A stretch of DNA of 64,000 nucleotides. Origin: Paraburkholderia polaris. GTDB taxonomy: Bacteria; Pseudomonadota; Gammaproteobacteria; Burkholderiales; Burkholderiaceae. The notes beneath the pieces are model-generated. The model made no database searches, had not been told where the DNA came from, and saw only the letters and a list, made by a program, of their open reading frames with translations. The position numbers and the translations under genes are program-made. The stretch covers positions 1 to 64,000 of the forward strand of contig NZ_JABBGJ010000027.1 of NCBI RefSeq assembly GCF_012927345.1, read 5' to 3'. Positions 53,940 through 63,332 of this stretch are shown here, one piece after another (position 1 is the stretch's first letter; every line of letters starts with the position of its first letter).

Positions 53940-54230
53940 TCAAGCGATCTTCGACACGACCCGAATTTCCGAGTGTTCGACCCAATCCGCCACGGCTTTC
54001 TTATAAGCCGCAATGTGTGCGGATCTGGCATGCGCCGCCAGCGCTTCCTGGCTTTCCCAACGCTCGACAAACACGAACCGGCGCGGCTGCTGCACGTCGC
54101 GATGCAGATCGTATTGAAGCGCGCCCTGCTCTTTGCGCGTTGGTCCGACGATGCCTTCGAGCGCTTCGCGCAGTTGCTCTTCATAGCCCGGCTTTGCCAC
54201 CGAGATTGCGACCACCGCGATTTCCGCCAT
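53940..54230 (-). CDS. ABM-family (YgiN-like) monooxygenase
   Basis: The 96-aa protein is an antibiotic-biosynthesis-monooxygenase-type dimeric ferredoxin-like fold (MAEIAVVAISVAKPGYEEQL, then REALEGIVGPTRKEQGALQY and FVFVERWESQEALAAHARSA). Family members act on quinones, heme or polyketides without a cofactor; the substrate is unknown here. The ATG at 54230 has GGAGG six bases upstream; the frame continues to 54317 with unrelated residues. Confidence 0.85.
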   Translation of the reverse strand: MAEIAVVAISVAKPGYEEQLREALEGIVGPTRKEQGALQYDLHRDVQQPRRFVFVERWESQEALAAHARSAHIAAYKKAVADWVEHSEIRVVSKIA

Positions 54231-54770
54231 ACCTGTCCTCCGTTTTTTCACGAAAAGCTGCAGCATACCCGTCACCGGCCAAACCTGCAGGCGGCCACGC
54301 GTAGCGGGCAAGCGCATGCGGCGACGGCTGAATTACCCTGATGCAAGGCCTTCCGCGTGCGCAAAACGTCTGAGCACCGTCCTTGACTGGAGTTTGGCGG
54401 GCGGCCACTCACCGCCCTGCTACCCTCGGCTTCATACGCGCGCTTAATTGCGTTGGAAACGATTGATCTTGCGCGAGGCAAACGGGTGCGAAGCTCACGC
54501 GAAACGGCTGCGAGGCCAGGGCCGGCTACCGCGCTACAGCCGGTTTGCCGGGCACTCGGCCACGTTCCGCGTCTGTGATAACCCGCACATTCATGCGAAG
54601 TGCGAACTGCTAGACTGGTTTTGACTAATTCCGCCGGAGTCCAGCATGGCTGGCATTGCTCTCCGCGTTCCTAGGCTGTGCCCACCAAACCCCGCCGACG
54701 CCTGGGCTGTGCATCCATTGCGCGCTGAATCTGTTCGCGCGCCCTGTCACCCGCTTGCCGCGATGTCACT
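54231..54770. other. long gap before the EAL gene
   Basis: 540 bp with no established gene. The only notable item is a short frame with a good ribosome binding site (54646-54816) that runs into the EAL gene. No terminator or confident promoter is visible; TGCTAGACT near 54608-54616 is a possible extended -10. Confidence 0.45.
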
Positions 54771-54816
54771 ATGCCCGCTCTCATGCCCGCCCTTATGCCA
54801 ACTGTCAGCGAATTGA
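54646..54816 (+). CDS. possible 56-aa upstream peptide overlapping the EAL gene start
   Basis: An ATG six bases after CCGGAG opens a 56-codon frame (MAGIALRVPRLCPPNPADAW...) that stops at 54814-54816, inside the EAL gene in another frame. The EAL start candidates themselves lack a ribosome binding site, so translation through this frame could deliver ribosomes to them. The peptide has six Cys and many Pro, with no family. It may be chance. Confidence 0.3.
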   Translation: MAGIALRVPRLCPPNPADAWAVHPLRAESVRAPCHPLAAMSLCPLSCPPLCQLSAN

Positions 54817-56096
54817 CCCTGAGCGGCCTGCTCCCGCATCTGGTCCGGGACGAGTCCGGCTGGACCGCGACATGGCGCGCACTGACCCTGCACAGCGTGT
54901 TCCAGCCTGTGCTGTCCGTCACGCATCAGCGTATCGTCGGGTATGAGGGCCTGCTGCGCGCGTTCGATCCGGTTGGCTTGCCGGTGTCGCCGGAAGTGCT
55001 TTTCTCCGGCACACGCTCGGCCGCCGACGCACGCGAACTCGACCGCATCGCACGCTGCCTGCATGTGGCGAATTTCATGGAACAAGGCATCAGCACCGGA
55101 TGGCTGTTTCTGAACACGCGTCCACAGGTGTTCGAAACCGGCTGGCCGCAGCGCACCTTCATCGACGAGCTCTCGGCGCACTTCGGCCTGCCGCAGGAGC
55201 GCATCGTAATCGAAGTCCTCGAACAACCCGCCGACGATGAATCCGCCGTCGCCAGCATGCTCGCGGCGTCGCAGCCACGCGACTTCCTGATTGCGATCGA
55301 CGACTTCGGCACCGGTTTTTCAAACTTCGACCGTGTCTGGCGCTTTCGCCCCGACATTGTGAAACTCGACCGCTCGCTGGTCGCCCGTGCCGGCAAGCGC
55401 GAGGGCGACGATTCGATGATCAGCCACCTGATCGCGATGCTGCATCAGTCCGGGACGCTGGTGCTGGCCGAAGGCGTCGAAACCGACGAAGAGTTGATGA
55501 TTCTGATGCAGGCCGACGTCGATTTTGTGCAGGGTTTCTGGCTCGGCCAGCCGCAGAGTTCGGTGCAGGCTGCGTGCGCCAGGGTGCCGGCGCTGATCGA
55601 GTCCATATGGACCAAGTTCGCGGCTTATGAACTCGCCCATGCCGGCCACCAGCGGCTCGGCTTCGAAGGGTTCGCCGAAGCCGTGCTCGCCGCCGCCGAC
55701 GCCTTCAAAGCCACCGGCGACCTGCGGCAGGCAGCCCAAAAGGTGTGGCATCTGCGCGAAGCGCGCCGGGTGTTCATCACCGACGGCCAAGGCGAACAGA
55801 CGCAAGCGTCGGTCACGGCCGCCTCGGTGCCGCCCCCTCCGCTGCGACTCGCGCCGCTCTACACCGATACGCGCAGCAACTGGTCGAGGCGGGCGTATTT
55901 CAAGCATGCGCTCGCCGCGCCGGGGCGCGTCGCCATGATGGGGCCGCACTATTCGCTCGCTGACGGCCAGGACTGCTATACCGCGGCAATTGCATTCGAC
56001 CGTGACGGCACGCATGTGCTTTGCGTCGACTTTGTGCCGGCGACGTCGCCGGCCGATACGCGTTCTGGCGGACGCGGGGGCAAACGCTCAGCCTGA
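54771..56096 (+). CDS. EAL-domain c-di-GMP phosphodiesterase with YkuI-like C-terminal domain
   Basis: The 441-aa protein has an N-terminal EAL domain, residues about 30-275. The signature is EGLLR in place of EALLR, then FLNTRPQ, IVIEVLEQ, AIDDFGTGFSNFDRVWRF, DIVKLDRSLV and LAEGVETDEE; the metal and base-catalysis residues appear present, so hydrolysis of c-di-GMP is plausible. The C-terminal part (YTDTRSNWSRRAYFKHALAA, GPHYSLADGQDCYTAAIAF) resembles the Cache/PAS-like YkuI_C domain, a sensor. There are no membrane helices, so it is cytoplasmic. Three in-frame ATGs (54771, 54783, 54795) lack a ribosome binding site; I give the first. Confidence 0.85.
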   Translation: MPALMPALMPTVSELTLSGLLPHLVRDESGWTATWRALTLHSVFQPVLSVTHQRIVGYEGLLRAFDPVGLPVSPEVLFSGTRSAADARELDRIARCLHVANFMEQGISTGWLFLNTRPQVFETGWPQRTFIDELSAHFGLPQERIVIEVLEQPADDESAVASMLAASQPRDFLIAIDDFGTGFSNFDRVWRFRPDIVKLDRSLVARAGKREGDDSMISHLIAMLHQSGTLVLAEGVETDEELMILMQADVDFVQGFWLGQPQSSVQAACARVPALIESIWTKFAAYELAHAGHQRLGFEGFAEAVLAAADAFKATGDLRQAAQKVWHLREARRVFITDGQGEQTQASVTAASVPPPPLRLAPLYTDTRSNWSRRAYFKHALAAPGRVAMMGPHYSLADGQDCYTAAIAFDRDGTHVLCVDFVPATSPADTRSGGRGGKRSA

Positions 56097-56200
56097 GAGC
56101 GCCACGGCAAGACCTCTTGAGGCCCCTCCGAGACATACCAGCGGCATCCCTGAGCGCAATTTTGATGGCTCTCCCGAGCTTGAATGCCTCGGCTCCGCCT

Positions 56201-56605
56201 TTAATCCTCTACCCGCCCGCGGCCGGATTTGATCTCACTGCGTTTGGCCTTGCTGTCGAGGCGACGCCGATTCGAGGCGCGCGTCGGCCGGGTCGCGACG
56301 CGCGGCTTGCGCGTCACGCTGACGCTTTCGATCAGTTCGTCGAGCCGCGCCAGCGCCGCCGCGCGGTTCATCTCCTGAGTGCGATGCTGCTGCGCTTTGA
56401 TGATCACCACACCGTCCCGCGTAAGCCTGTGATCGGACAGGGCTAGCAGGCGCATCTTCAGCACTTCCGGCAACGACGAAGCCTGCACGTCGAAACGCAG
56501 GTGAATGGCGCTCGACACCTTGTTGACGTTCTGACCGCCCGCTCCTTGCGCGCGCACTGCGGTCAATTCGATTTCGTTCGGCGGGATCGGATAACGGGAT
56601 GTCAT
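56201..56605 (-). CDS. arfB: ribosome-rescue peptidyl-tRNA hydrolase ArfB (YaeJ)
   Basis: The 134-aa protein has the GGQ catalytic loop (RAQGAGGQNVNKVSSAIHLR, GGQ at residues 23-25) and a C-terminal Lys/Arg-rich tail (RPTRASNRRRLDSKAKRSEI) that in ArfB enters the empty mRNA channel of stalled ribosomes. Length agrees with E. coli ArfB (140 aa). It is convergent with the EAL gene. Confidence 0.93.
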   Translation of the reverse strand: MTSRYPIPPNEIELTAVRAQGAGGQNVNKVSSAIHLRFDVQASSLPEVLKMRLLALSDHRLTRDGVVIIKAQQHRTQEMNRAAALARLDELIESVSVTRKPRVATRPTRASNRRRLDSKAKRSEIKSGRGRVED

Positions 56606-56755
56606 GACTGGATTGAGCTAGAGACGCAAGTGTACACAGGGCGCAGCCGATTACCGACTACGGACTATCGGGCGCGGCCGCCGATGCGAAAAACTATTTG
56701 CATCGGTATGGCCAGTTCACCGATACTGCCGTTTTCGCTTACAGCGTAAATTCAT

Positions 56756-57397
56756 ATGAAGCTCCGTCCGGGTTTTGTGCTGGAACTGGCCGTCAACTTT
56801 CTGCTGCCGTGGCTTGCTTACCGCCTCGCGCTGCCGCACCTGGGCGAGACCGGTGCACTGATCGCCTCCGCCGTGCCGCCGATCGTCTGGAGCCTGATCG
56901 AACTGGTGCGCTTTCGACGCGTGGACGCGCTCAGCGTGATGGTCGTGGCGGGCATCGTGCTGTCGGTCGCGGCAATGGCGCTGGGCGGTAGCCCACGCAT
57001 GCTGTTGCTGCGAGAGTCGCTAGTGTCCGGCGCGGTGGGCGTGGTGTTTCTGCTGTCGTTGCCGATGCGCCGCCCGCTGATCTTCTATCTCGCGCGCGCC
57101 ACCGTCGCCCGCGAGATGGAAGGCGGCGCAGCGCGCTTCGAAACGTTGTGGAGCGAGCGGCCGGCTCTCGTCAGTGCAATGCGGTTCATGACGCTGGTAT
57201 GGGGCGTCGGCCTGACTGGCGAAACGGCGCTGCGCGCATGGATGGCGCTCACCTGGCCGATCGAGCGCTTTCTGGTGGTCTCGCCGTTCATCGGCTATGG
57301 CATTTACGGCGCCTTGACGCTATGGACCCTCTGGTACCGCAAGACCATGCGCAGCCGGGTCGAGGCGCGCGTGCAGCCGGACGGGATCGCGAGCTGA
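56756..57397 (+). CDS. VC0807-like integral membrane protein
   Basis: The 213-aa protein has about six hydrophobic segments (VLELAVNFLLPWLAYRLALP; ALIASAVPPIVWSLIELV; ALSVMVVAGIVLSVAAMALG; GVVFLLSLPMRRPLIFYLA; FMTLVWGVGLTGETALRAWM; VVSPFIGYGIYGALTLWTLW). The pattern RFETLWSERPALVSAMRFMT and the overall layout match a VC0807-type family of unknown function. No catalytic motif is visible. Confidence 0.65.
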   Translation: MKLRPGFVLELAVNFLLPWLAYRLALPHLGETGALIASAVPPIVWSLIELVRFRRVDALSVMVVAGIVLSVAAMALGGSPRMLLLRESLVSGAVGVVFLLSLPMRRPLIFYLARATVAREMEGGAARFETLWSERPALVSAMRFMTLVWGVGLTGETALRAWMALTWPIERFLVVSPFIGYGIYGALTLWTLWYRKTMRSRVEARVQPDGIAS

Positions 57398-57426
57398 GCA
57401 CGGCCGGCGCCCCACGCCCTTCTACA

Positions 57427-59643
57427 CTAAGCGACACGCCACGCCTCCGCGATTCGCGCAGCTAAGCCCGAGTCACGCTGCGTCGGCGTCGCAATGGCCT
57501 GCGCCAGCACGGCGCGCGCGCCGATCACGTCCACCCGTTCACGCGCGCGCGTAATTGCCGTGTAGACGAGTTCGCGCGACAACACGCGGCTAAACACCGA
57601 CGGCAGCATCAACACCGCATGCTGGAACTCCGAGCCTTGCGACTTATGAACCGTGAGCGCGAATGCCGTATCGTGCGGCGGCAGCGCCGCAGGCGATACA
57701 GCTCGCAGACCGCCGTCACCCGTACGGAAATACACACGCAACGCACCGCCCGCACCCGGCAGCGCGATGCCGATGTCGCCGTTGAACAGTCCGAGCGCGT
57801 AATCGTTGCGCGTGACCATGACAGGGCGTCCGGCGAACCACTGTGCGCCCACAGCCAGCGTCACGCCCGCCGAGCGCCTCACCTGCGCGGCCATCGCGGC
57901 GTTCACCTGATCGACGCCGCGCGGCCCCGAACGCGTGGCGCACAGAATTCGAAAACGGTTCAGCGCATCGAAGAGCGGCAATGGGTCCGGTGTATCGGCG
58001 GCTAGCGTTTCAGCAAGCGCCTCCGCGTACGCCGCAAAACCTGCGGCAAGCCGCGCGACAGTGCGATCGGCAAGCGTCGCATGCGTGTCTTCGTACAGCG
58101 CCGCCGCGCACGGTTCGGCAGGGTCGATGCGCAGGACTTCGAGCGCCGCGCCGGCCGCGCCGTTGCGAATCGCGAGCGACAGACGGCCGATCGGCGATTC
58201 GAGGCCGAATCGATAGTTGCGCTCGAGCCAGACGACGCAGTCGGCGAGTGGGTTTTGCGTATCGAAATCATCCGGCGCACTTGCATGTGCAAAAAAATCG
58301 TCAGGTCCTTCGTCAACGCCGCTCGATGCGCCCGGCAGCGCTTGCGATAATCGCGCCGCTTCAATGCCAAGCGCCTCGGCAATCCGCTGGAGTCCGTTTT
58401 GCGTAAAAGCGGGCCGCGCGCTGAGCTCGGCGAACACCGCACCAGCCTCGACGGCGGCGAGTTGGTCCTTGTCGCCCAGCATCACGAGACGTGTCTGCGG
58501 TGCAATGGCATCGAGCAGATGCGCCGCCATCGCGACGTCGATCATCGACGCCTCGTCGATCACGACGACGTCGTAAGGCAGCGGGTTGTCGCGATGATGC
58601 CGGAAGCGCCCGCCCGGCCCGGAACCGAGCAGCCGATGCAAGGTGTACGACGTCTGCGGCAAGCGCGCAGCGAGTTCGGGCGGCAAATCGCCGGCCCGCG
58701 CGAGCAAGGCTTCCTGCATCCGTTGCGCCGCTTTGCCGGTGGGCGCCGCCAATGCAATTCGCAGATCGGCCCGCGCATCCAGCAAACAGGCCAGCACGCC
58801 GACCACCGTAGTCGTCTTGCCGGTGCCCGGGCCGCCGCTGACGATGGTCAAGCGCCCGGACAGCGCCGTGACTGCCGCGACACGTTGCCAGTCGACCTCG
58901 TCGTCCTGCGGCGGGCCGAAGTAGCGCAGCAGGCGTTCGTGCAGCGTCTGGGTGGCAGGGTCCGCGTTTGCGCCTGAGTTTGCATCTGCGTTTGCATCTG
59001 CGTTTGCACCTGCACCTGCTCCTGCTCCTGCTCCTGCTCCTGCACCCGCACTGGCACCTGCATTTGCACCCGCGCGTGAAGCCGCACTGGCGTTGGCATT
59101 GCCACCTTCGCCGGCACCTGTCGGTGTATTTGGAGCTTCGCTCGCACTCCCACGAGCATCGGCATCCGCCGCAGCCCGCGCATACTCACGAGACCTTACA
59201 CCCTCCACCTGCCCCCCGCCCGCATGCGTAACCAGCGAGCGAGCGAGACGCCGCTCGTAGTCGTAGTAGCGCGCCAGATACAGCCGCCCTTGCCCATCGA
59301 TCACCAGCGGCCGCAACGCCGCCGCGCTTTGCGAGCCGTCGCTAGCCATGCCGCTTGCGAACAGCGCCGCACGCACTTCCGCACTCGATGCATCGAAGCG
59401 TCGCGCCAGCACCGCAAGCGGCAGGCACACGTGCCCTTCGGCAGTCGCGCGGCTCGCGGCGAAGGCGGCCCGCGCCGCCCACTTCACCGCTTCACCCGAC
59501 GCGCCGACGCGCCGCGCCAGCGTGGCAATGCGACGCGCGAACCCTTCGGCAAGCGCGGTGCTGAAATCGGCCGGCGCGGGCAAATTCACCCCGATGTCAT
59601 CGAGCTCCGGCGGCGCAGAAGATATCCGCTCGAACGTGCTCAT
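57427..59643 (-). CDS. recD: exodeoxyribonuclease V subunit alpha RecD
   Basis: The 738-aa SF1B helicase is the fast motor of RecBCD. Walker A is VSGGPGTGKTTTVVGVL, motif II VVIDEASMIDVAMAA, motif III VMLGDKDQLAAVEAG, and motif VI LVYTAITRARERVD. Between the N-terminal domain and the helicase core, residues about 148-226 are an Ala/Gly/Asn/Asp/Ser-rich insertion including (Ala-Gly)n and (Ala-Asn-Ala-Asp)n, absent from E. coli RecD (608 aa). Its ATG overlaps the recB stop (ATGA). Confidence 0.93.
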   Translation of the reverse strand: MSTFERISSAPPELDDIGVNLPAPADFSTALAEGFARRIATLARRVGASGEAVKWAARAAFAASRATAEGHVCLPLAVLARRFDASSAEVRAALFASGMASDGSQSAAALRPLVIDGQGRLYLARYYDYERRLARSLVTHAGGGQVEGVRSREYARAAADADARGSASEAPNTPTGAGEGGNANASAASRAGANAGASAGAGAGAGAGAGAGANADANADANSGANADPATQTLHERLLRYFGPPQDDEVDWQRVAAVTALSGRLTIVSGGPGTGKTTTVVGVLACLLDARADLRIALAAPTGKAAQRMQEALLARAGDLPPELAARLPQTSYTLHRLLGSGPGGRFRHHRDNPLPYDVVVIDEASMIDVAMAAHLLDAIAPQTRLVMLGDKDQLAAVEAGAVFAELSARPAFTQNGLQRIAEALGIEAARLSQALPGASSGVDEGPDDFFAHASAPDDFDTQNPLADCVVWLERNYRFGLESPIGRLSLAIRNGAAGAALEVLRIDPAEPCAAALYEDTHATLADRTVARLAAGFAAYAEALAETLAADTPDPLPLFDALNRFRILCATRSGPRGVDQVNAAMAAQVRRSAGVTLAVGAQWFAGRPVMVTRNDYALGLFNGDIGIALPGAGGALRVYFRTGDGGLRAVSPAALPPHDTAFALTVHKSQGSEFQHAVLMLPSVFSRVLSRELVYTAITRARERVDVIGARAVLAQAIATPTQRDSGLAARIAEAWRVA
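58965..59080. repeat. short-period repeat encoding the RecD linker
   Basis: Units of TTTGCATCTGCG and GCTCCT type recur many times; on the coding strand they give (Ala-Asn-Ala-Asp) and (Ala-Gly) runs. Period is a multiple of three, so length changes keep the frame. Confidence 0.75.
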
Positions 59644-62600
59644 GCGACACCTCCGATCATCGCCGCGTCCAGCAGCGCCACCAGTTCGAATGCGGGCCGC
59701 CGCCTATGCACGCCCGCCGCCCCGTCGGCATCGCGCCACTGCGGACGAACGCCGCGCACGAACAGATAGAGATAGCCACCGATGTGCGTGTCATATGCAT
59801 AGTCGCGCACCCGCGTTTTCAGATAGCGATGCAGCGCCACCGTATAGAGCAGCGCCTGCAGGTGATACGCGTGGCTCGCCATGGCCGCCTCGAGCGGCGC
59901 TGCGGCGTAGTCGGCGGCGGTGTCGCCCAAATGGTTCGACTTCCAGTCGACAATCCAGAAGCGTCCATCGTGCTCGACGATCATGTCGATAAATCCTTTG
60001 ACGAAACCGCGCAACACGCCGGGTTCCAGTGCAACGTCGGGATAGCCGTGTTCGATCAGCAGCTCGCGCAAGGCCGGAAAATCGAGCGAAGGCGCGGCAA
60101 ACAGGAATTCAAGTTCGTTCAGGCGCCGCCGCGAATTCAGCCTGGCGAGCGCCATGCCGGGCACGAGCTCGGTGGTCACGACGTCCGCGATCAGCTTATG
60201 CATCATGGCCGGCAAACGTGCCGCGAGTTCGGGCACAGCCGGCGCCGGGCGCTCGCGCAACGCACCCCGGATAGCATCCGGCCATGTTTGCGGATCGGTG
60301 AAATCCGCGAGTTCGAACATGCGGTGCAGACAGTCGCCCGCCGCCGCACCACGTGGAAACGCAAGAATGTCGTCCTCAGCGTAGGACGGCGCTTGCGGCA
60401 CCGGTAACGGCGCAGGCGCCAGTGCATCGGCGATCTCATCGTGATCGGGACGCACCTCTTCCACCGGCGTATGCGCCTCCTCGGCTTTGCTGCCGGCAGC
60501 GATCAAGCCGCTAAAGCTCGCCATGCGCCACTGATCGCGCAAGGGTCGCCGATTGGCGCGTGCCTGCATCCGCGCGCCGCTATCCTGGAGGCTTTCCAAC
60601 GGCACACGGCGCTCCACTTTCGGCAACGCCTGCAACGTGATCGGGCCGTCCGCCAGCGCGCGCCATCGCTCGGACAAGGCGGCTTCGTCGGGCGGATCGG
60701 TGAGCCAGTCGTCGAAACTGTGACCGCTGCCACCCACCAGCCAGTTCAGCACGCTGCGGCGCGATTCCCTGGTCGAGCGCGACGAAAGATAAGTACCGGC
60801 GACCAGATAGCAGCGATACACCGCACGCGTCAGCGCCACATAGACGAGCCGCGCCCGTTCCGCCGCCTGTTCGCGCGCCGCATAACGTGATGCGCGTTCG
60901 GCCTCTTCGTCATCGCAACCGTAGTGCAACACGGCGCCGCCCGTTTCGTCGTGATACTCGCGCGCATCGGGCAAGCCGGAGGATGGCGGCTCGCGCAGCG
61001 AACCGTCGTTCAGAAACGGACAGAACACAACCGCATATTCCAGCCCTTTCGATTTGTGGACGGTGACGATCTGCACGAGGTTGCGATCCGACTCGAGCCG
61101 CAACTGCGCGTCTTCGCCGCCACCTTGCGTGCGTTGCGCGGCGAGCCAGCGCAAAGTCGGCGCGATGCCGGGTTGCGTAGCGGCACGCGCCTGCACGAGT
61201 TCGGCCAGATGATTCACGTTCGTCAGTCGACGCTCGCCGTCCGGCCCGGCCACCAACCGTTGTGCGACTCGCAGCTCGCGCATCAGCGTGCGCCACATCA
61301 AGGCGAAGCCACGCTCGTGCCATAGCGTGCGATAGCGTGAGAAACGTTCGACCCAACCCATTGCGTCCGCGGCATGCGCGGGATCGGCGGCCGGTGCCGG
61401 CGCGTCGGCGACCTGCTCGAGGCGCCACAGCGCGGCGGCATCGAGGCCGAGCCAATCGGTGGCGAGCGCGGCGCGCAAACGGCGCAGATCGCCCGGCGTA
61501 TCGACCGCGGCCAGCACGCGTTCGATCTGCTCGGCGTCGAGCGTCGCGAACACCGAGGCTTGCGCCAGTTCCACGCTGCCCACACCCCACGATGCCAGCA
61601 CACGCTTGATCAGACTGCCCTGCTTATGCGTTTGCACAAGCACCGCGATATTGCCCGGCGCGAGCGGCGCGTCGCCGATCGTCACCGACCCTTCGCGTGC
61701 GCCGCGCAGGAGCCGCACGATCTCGGCAGCGCAGGCCTCGCTTGCCGCGCGCTGCGCTTCGCGTTTGGTCAACGCGGCGTCGCCTTGCGGCAGCGTCCAG
61801 ATGCGGAAATCGCCCGCGCCCGCATCGGGCTCCAAGAAAGGCGGACGACGCCGCTCGCCGGCCCGCACCGGCTGATAGTCGAGACCGTCGAGCACGAACG
61901 CCTGGGGGTTGGCTTCGAACAGCCGGTTGCAGGCCTCGACGATCGGCGCGGTCGACCGCTGGTTGACTGCGAGCGTGTAGCACGCCGAAGCCGCCGCGCG
62001 TGCCGCCAGATAGGTATGCAGATCCGCCGCGCGGAAACTGTAGATCGCCTGTTTCGGATCGCCAACCAGAAACAGCGGGCCGGCCGGCGCGAAGATGCGG
62101 CTGAAGATCGCGAACTGCAACGGATCGGTATCCTGAAACTCGTCGATCAGCGCGGCCGGATAACGCGTGCGCAACGCATCGGCAAGCCAGGGGTTGGCAG
62201 CGAGCGCGCGATACAGATTGGACAGCAGATCGTCGAACGACACCACCCTGCGCGTGCGTTTGCGCGCCACCAGTTCGGCAGGCGCGTAGTCGAGCCAGGT
62301 TTCTACGAGCGAGAGCCAGCGCGCGCGTTGCGCGGCTTCGGCCGCGACCACGGCTGCAGCCAGCGCTTCGGCGTGCTCGAAGAACGGATGCTCGGGCGGT
62401 TCGAACTTGACCTTGGTGGCCTTTTTCAATGCCGACGCCGTCAGCTTCAAGGCTGCCTTTGGCGGCGGCGCATGGCAATCGCCCTGGGCGAAGTATTCGG
62501 TCCAAGCGGCGATCGCGGCGCTCACGAGGTCAGGTTTATGCGAGGTCTTGCTCAGACGGTCCTGCGCTTCTCCAAGCAGACTCACGATCGCGGCGCGCTC

Positions 62601-63332
62601 CGCCTGCCAGACTGCGCAGGCCGCATCGAAATCCGCCTGCGGATCGGCATGGTTTCCACCTGCATCGACCTTGCCCCAGCGTAGCTGCGCCAACGGCTTC
62701 TTCAAGCGCCGCGAGAGTTGCTCATCGAACGATGCGGGACCGGCGCGTTTGGCCACCAGCCATGCAGCGAAAGCAGGATGCGCATAGGCCACCGGTTCCA
62801 CTTGCTCGCGCCAGAAATCGGCGGCCATTTCGAAACGCAAAGCAGCGTCGTCGGCTTCCATTTCGAAGGCGAACGGCATGGCCGCGGCGAACGGCGCCTC
62901 CTGCAAGGCACGCTGGCAGAACGCGTGAATGGTGTGAATCGCGGCCTGGTCGAACGTGCGCAGCGCGCGGCGGACGACTTTCAACGCAGTCTCGCGATCG
63001 ATGCCGCGCTCCGGTGCGAGCGTCGTTTCAAAGAGACGCCGGATAAACGGATCGCCGCCGTCGTCGTCCGTATCGATAGCCCGATCCAGTTCCGCGAGCC
63101 GCCCGCGAATGCGCTCGTGCAACTCCGCGGTCGCCGCCTTCGTAAAGGTCACGACAAGAATCTGATCGGCATTCAGATTCTTCTCGAGCAGCAGCCGCAC
63201 GTACAACGCGCAGATGTTCCAGGTCTTGCCGGTTCCCGCCGATGCCTCGATCTGATTGACGCCGTCGAGCGAACAGGCGAAGACGTCGAGTTCTTCCGCC
63301 ACCAGCGCGGAGTGGTGAATGGCGCCGCTCAT
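59640..63332 (-). CDS. recB: exodeoxyribonuclease V subunit beta RecB
   Basis: The 1230-aa helicase-nuclease has a UvrD-like ATPase (Walker A ASAGTGKTWNICALYVRLLL; Walker B ALIDEFQDTDPLQFAIF; motif IV/V TVHKSKGLEYAVVFCPF; VYVALTRAVYRCYLV) and the RecB nuclease domain near the C-terminus (GDCLHRMFE, LEFLFAAPSLDF, GFVKGFIDMIVEHDG, IVDWKSNHLG with the metal-binding Asp and Lys). It processes DNA ends for recombination and degrades foreign linear DNA. Overlaps with recC and recD are both ATGA. Confidence 0.95.
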   Translation of the reverse strand: MSGAIHHSALVAEELDVFACSLDGVNQIEASAGTGKTWNICALYVRLLLEKNLNADQILVVTFTKAATAELHERIRGRLAELDRAIDTDDDGGDPFIRRLFETTLAPERGIDRETALKVVRRALRTFDQAAIHTIHAFCQRALQEAPFAAAMPFAFEMEADDAALRFEMAADFWREQVEPVAYAHPAFAAWLVAKRAGPASFDEQLSRRLKKPLAQLRWGKVDAGGNHADPQADFDAACAVWQAERAAIVSLLGEAQDRLSKTSHKPDLVSAAIAAWTEYFAQGDCHAPPPKAALKLTASALKKATKVKFEPPEHPFFEHAEALAAAVVAAEAAQRARWLSLVETWLDYAPAELVARKRTRRVVSFDDLLSNLYRALAANPWLADALRTRYPAALIDEFQDTDPLQFAIFSRIFAPAGPLFLVGDPKQAIYSFRAADLHTYLAARAAASACYTLAVNQRSTAPIVEACNRLFEANPQAFVLDGLDYQPVRAGERRRPPFLEPDAGAGDFRIWTLPQGDAALTKREAQRAASEACAAEIVRLLRGAREGSVTIGDAPLAPGNIAVLVQTHKQGSLIKRVLASWGVGSVELAQASVFATLDAEQIERVLAAVDTPGDLRRLRAALATDWLGLDAAALWRLEQVADAPAPAADPAHAADAMGWVERFSRYRTLWHERGFALMWRTLMRELRVAQRLVAGPDGERRLTNVNHLAELVQARAATQPGIAPTLRWLAAQRTQGGGEDAQLRLESDRNLVQIVTVHKSKGLEYAVVFCPFLNDGSLREPPSSGLPDAREYHDETGGAVLHYGCDDEEAERASRYAAREQAAERARLVYVALTRAVYRCYLVAGTYLSSRSTRESRRSVLNWLVGGSGHSFDDWLTDPPDEAALSERWRALADGPITLQALPKVERRVPLESLQDSGARMQARANRRPLRDQWRMASFSGLIAAGSKAEEAHTPVEEVRPDHDEIADALAPAPLPVPQAPSYAEDDILAFPRGAAAGDCLHRMFELADFTDPQTWPDAIRGALRERPAPAVPELAARLPAMMHKLIADVVTTELVPGMALARLNSRRRLNELEFLFAAPSLDFPALRELLIEHGYPDVALEPGVLRGFVKGFIDMIVEHDGRFWIVDWKSNHLGDTAADYAAAPLEAAMASHAYHLQALLYTVALHRYLKTRVRDYAYDTHIGGYLYLFVRGVRPQWRDADGAAGVHRRRPAFELVALLDAAMIGGVA

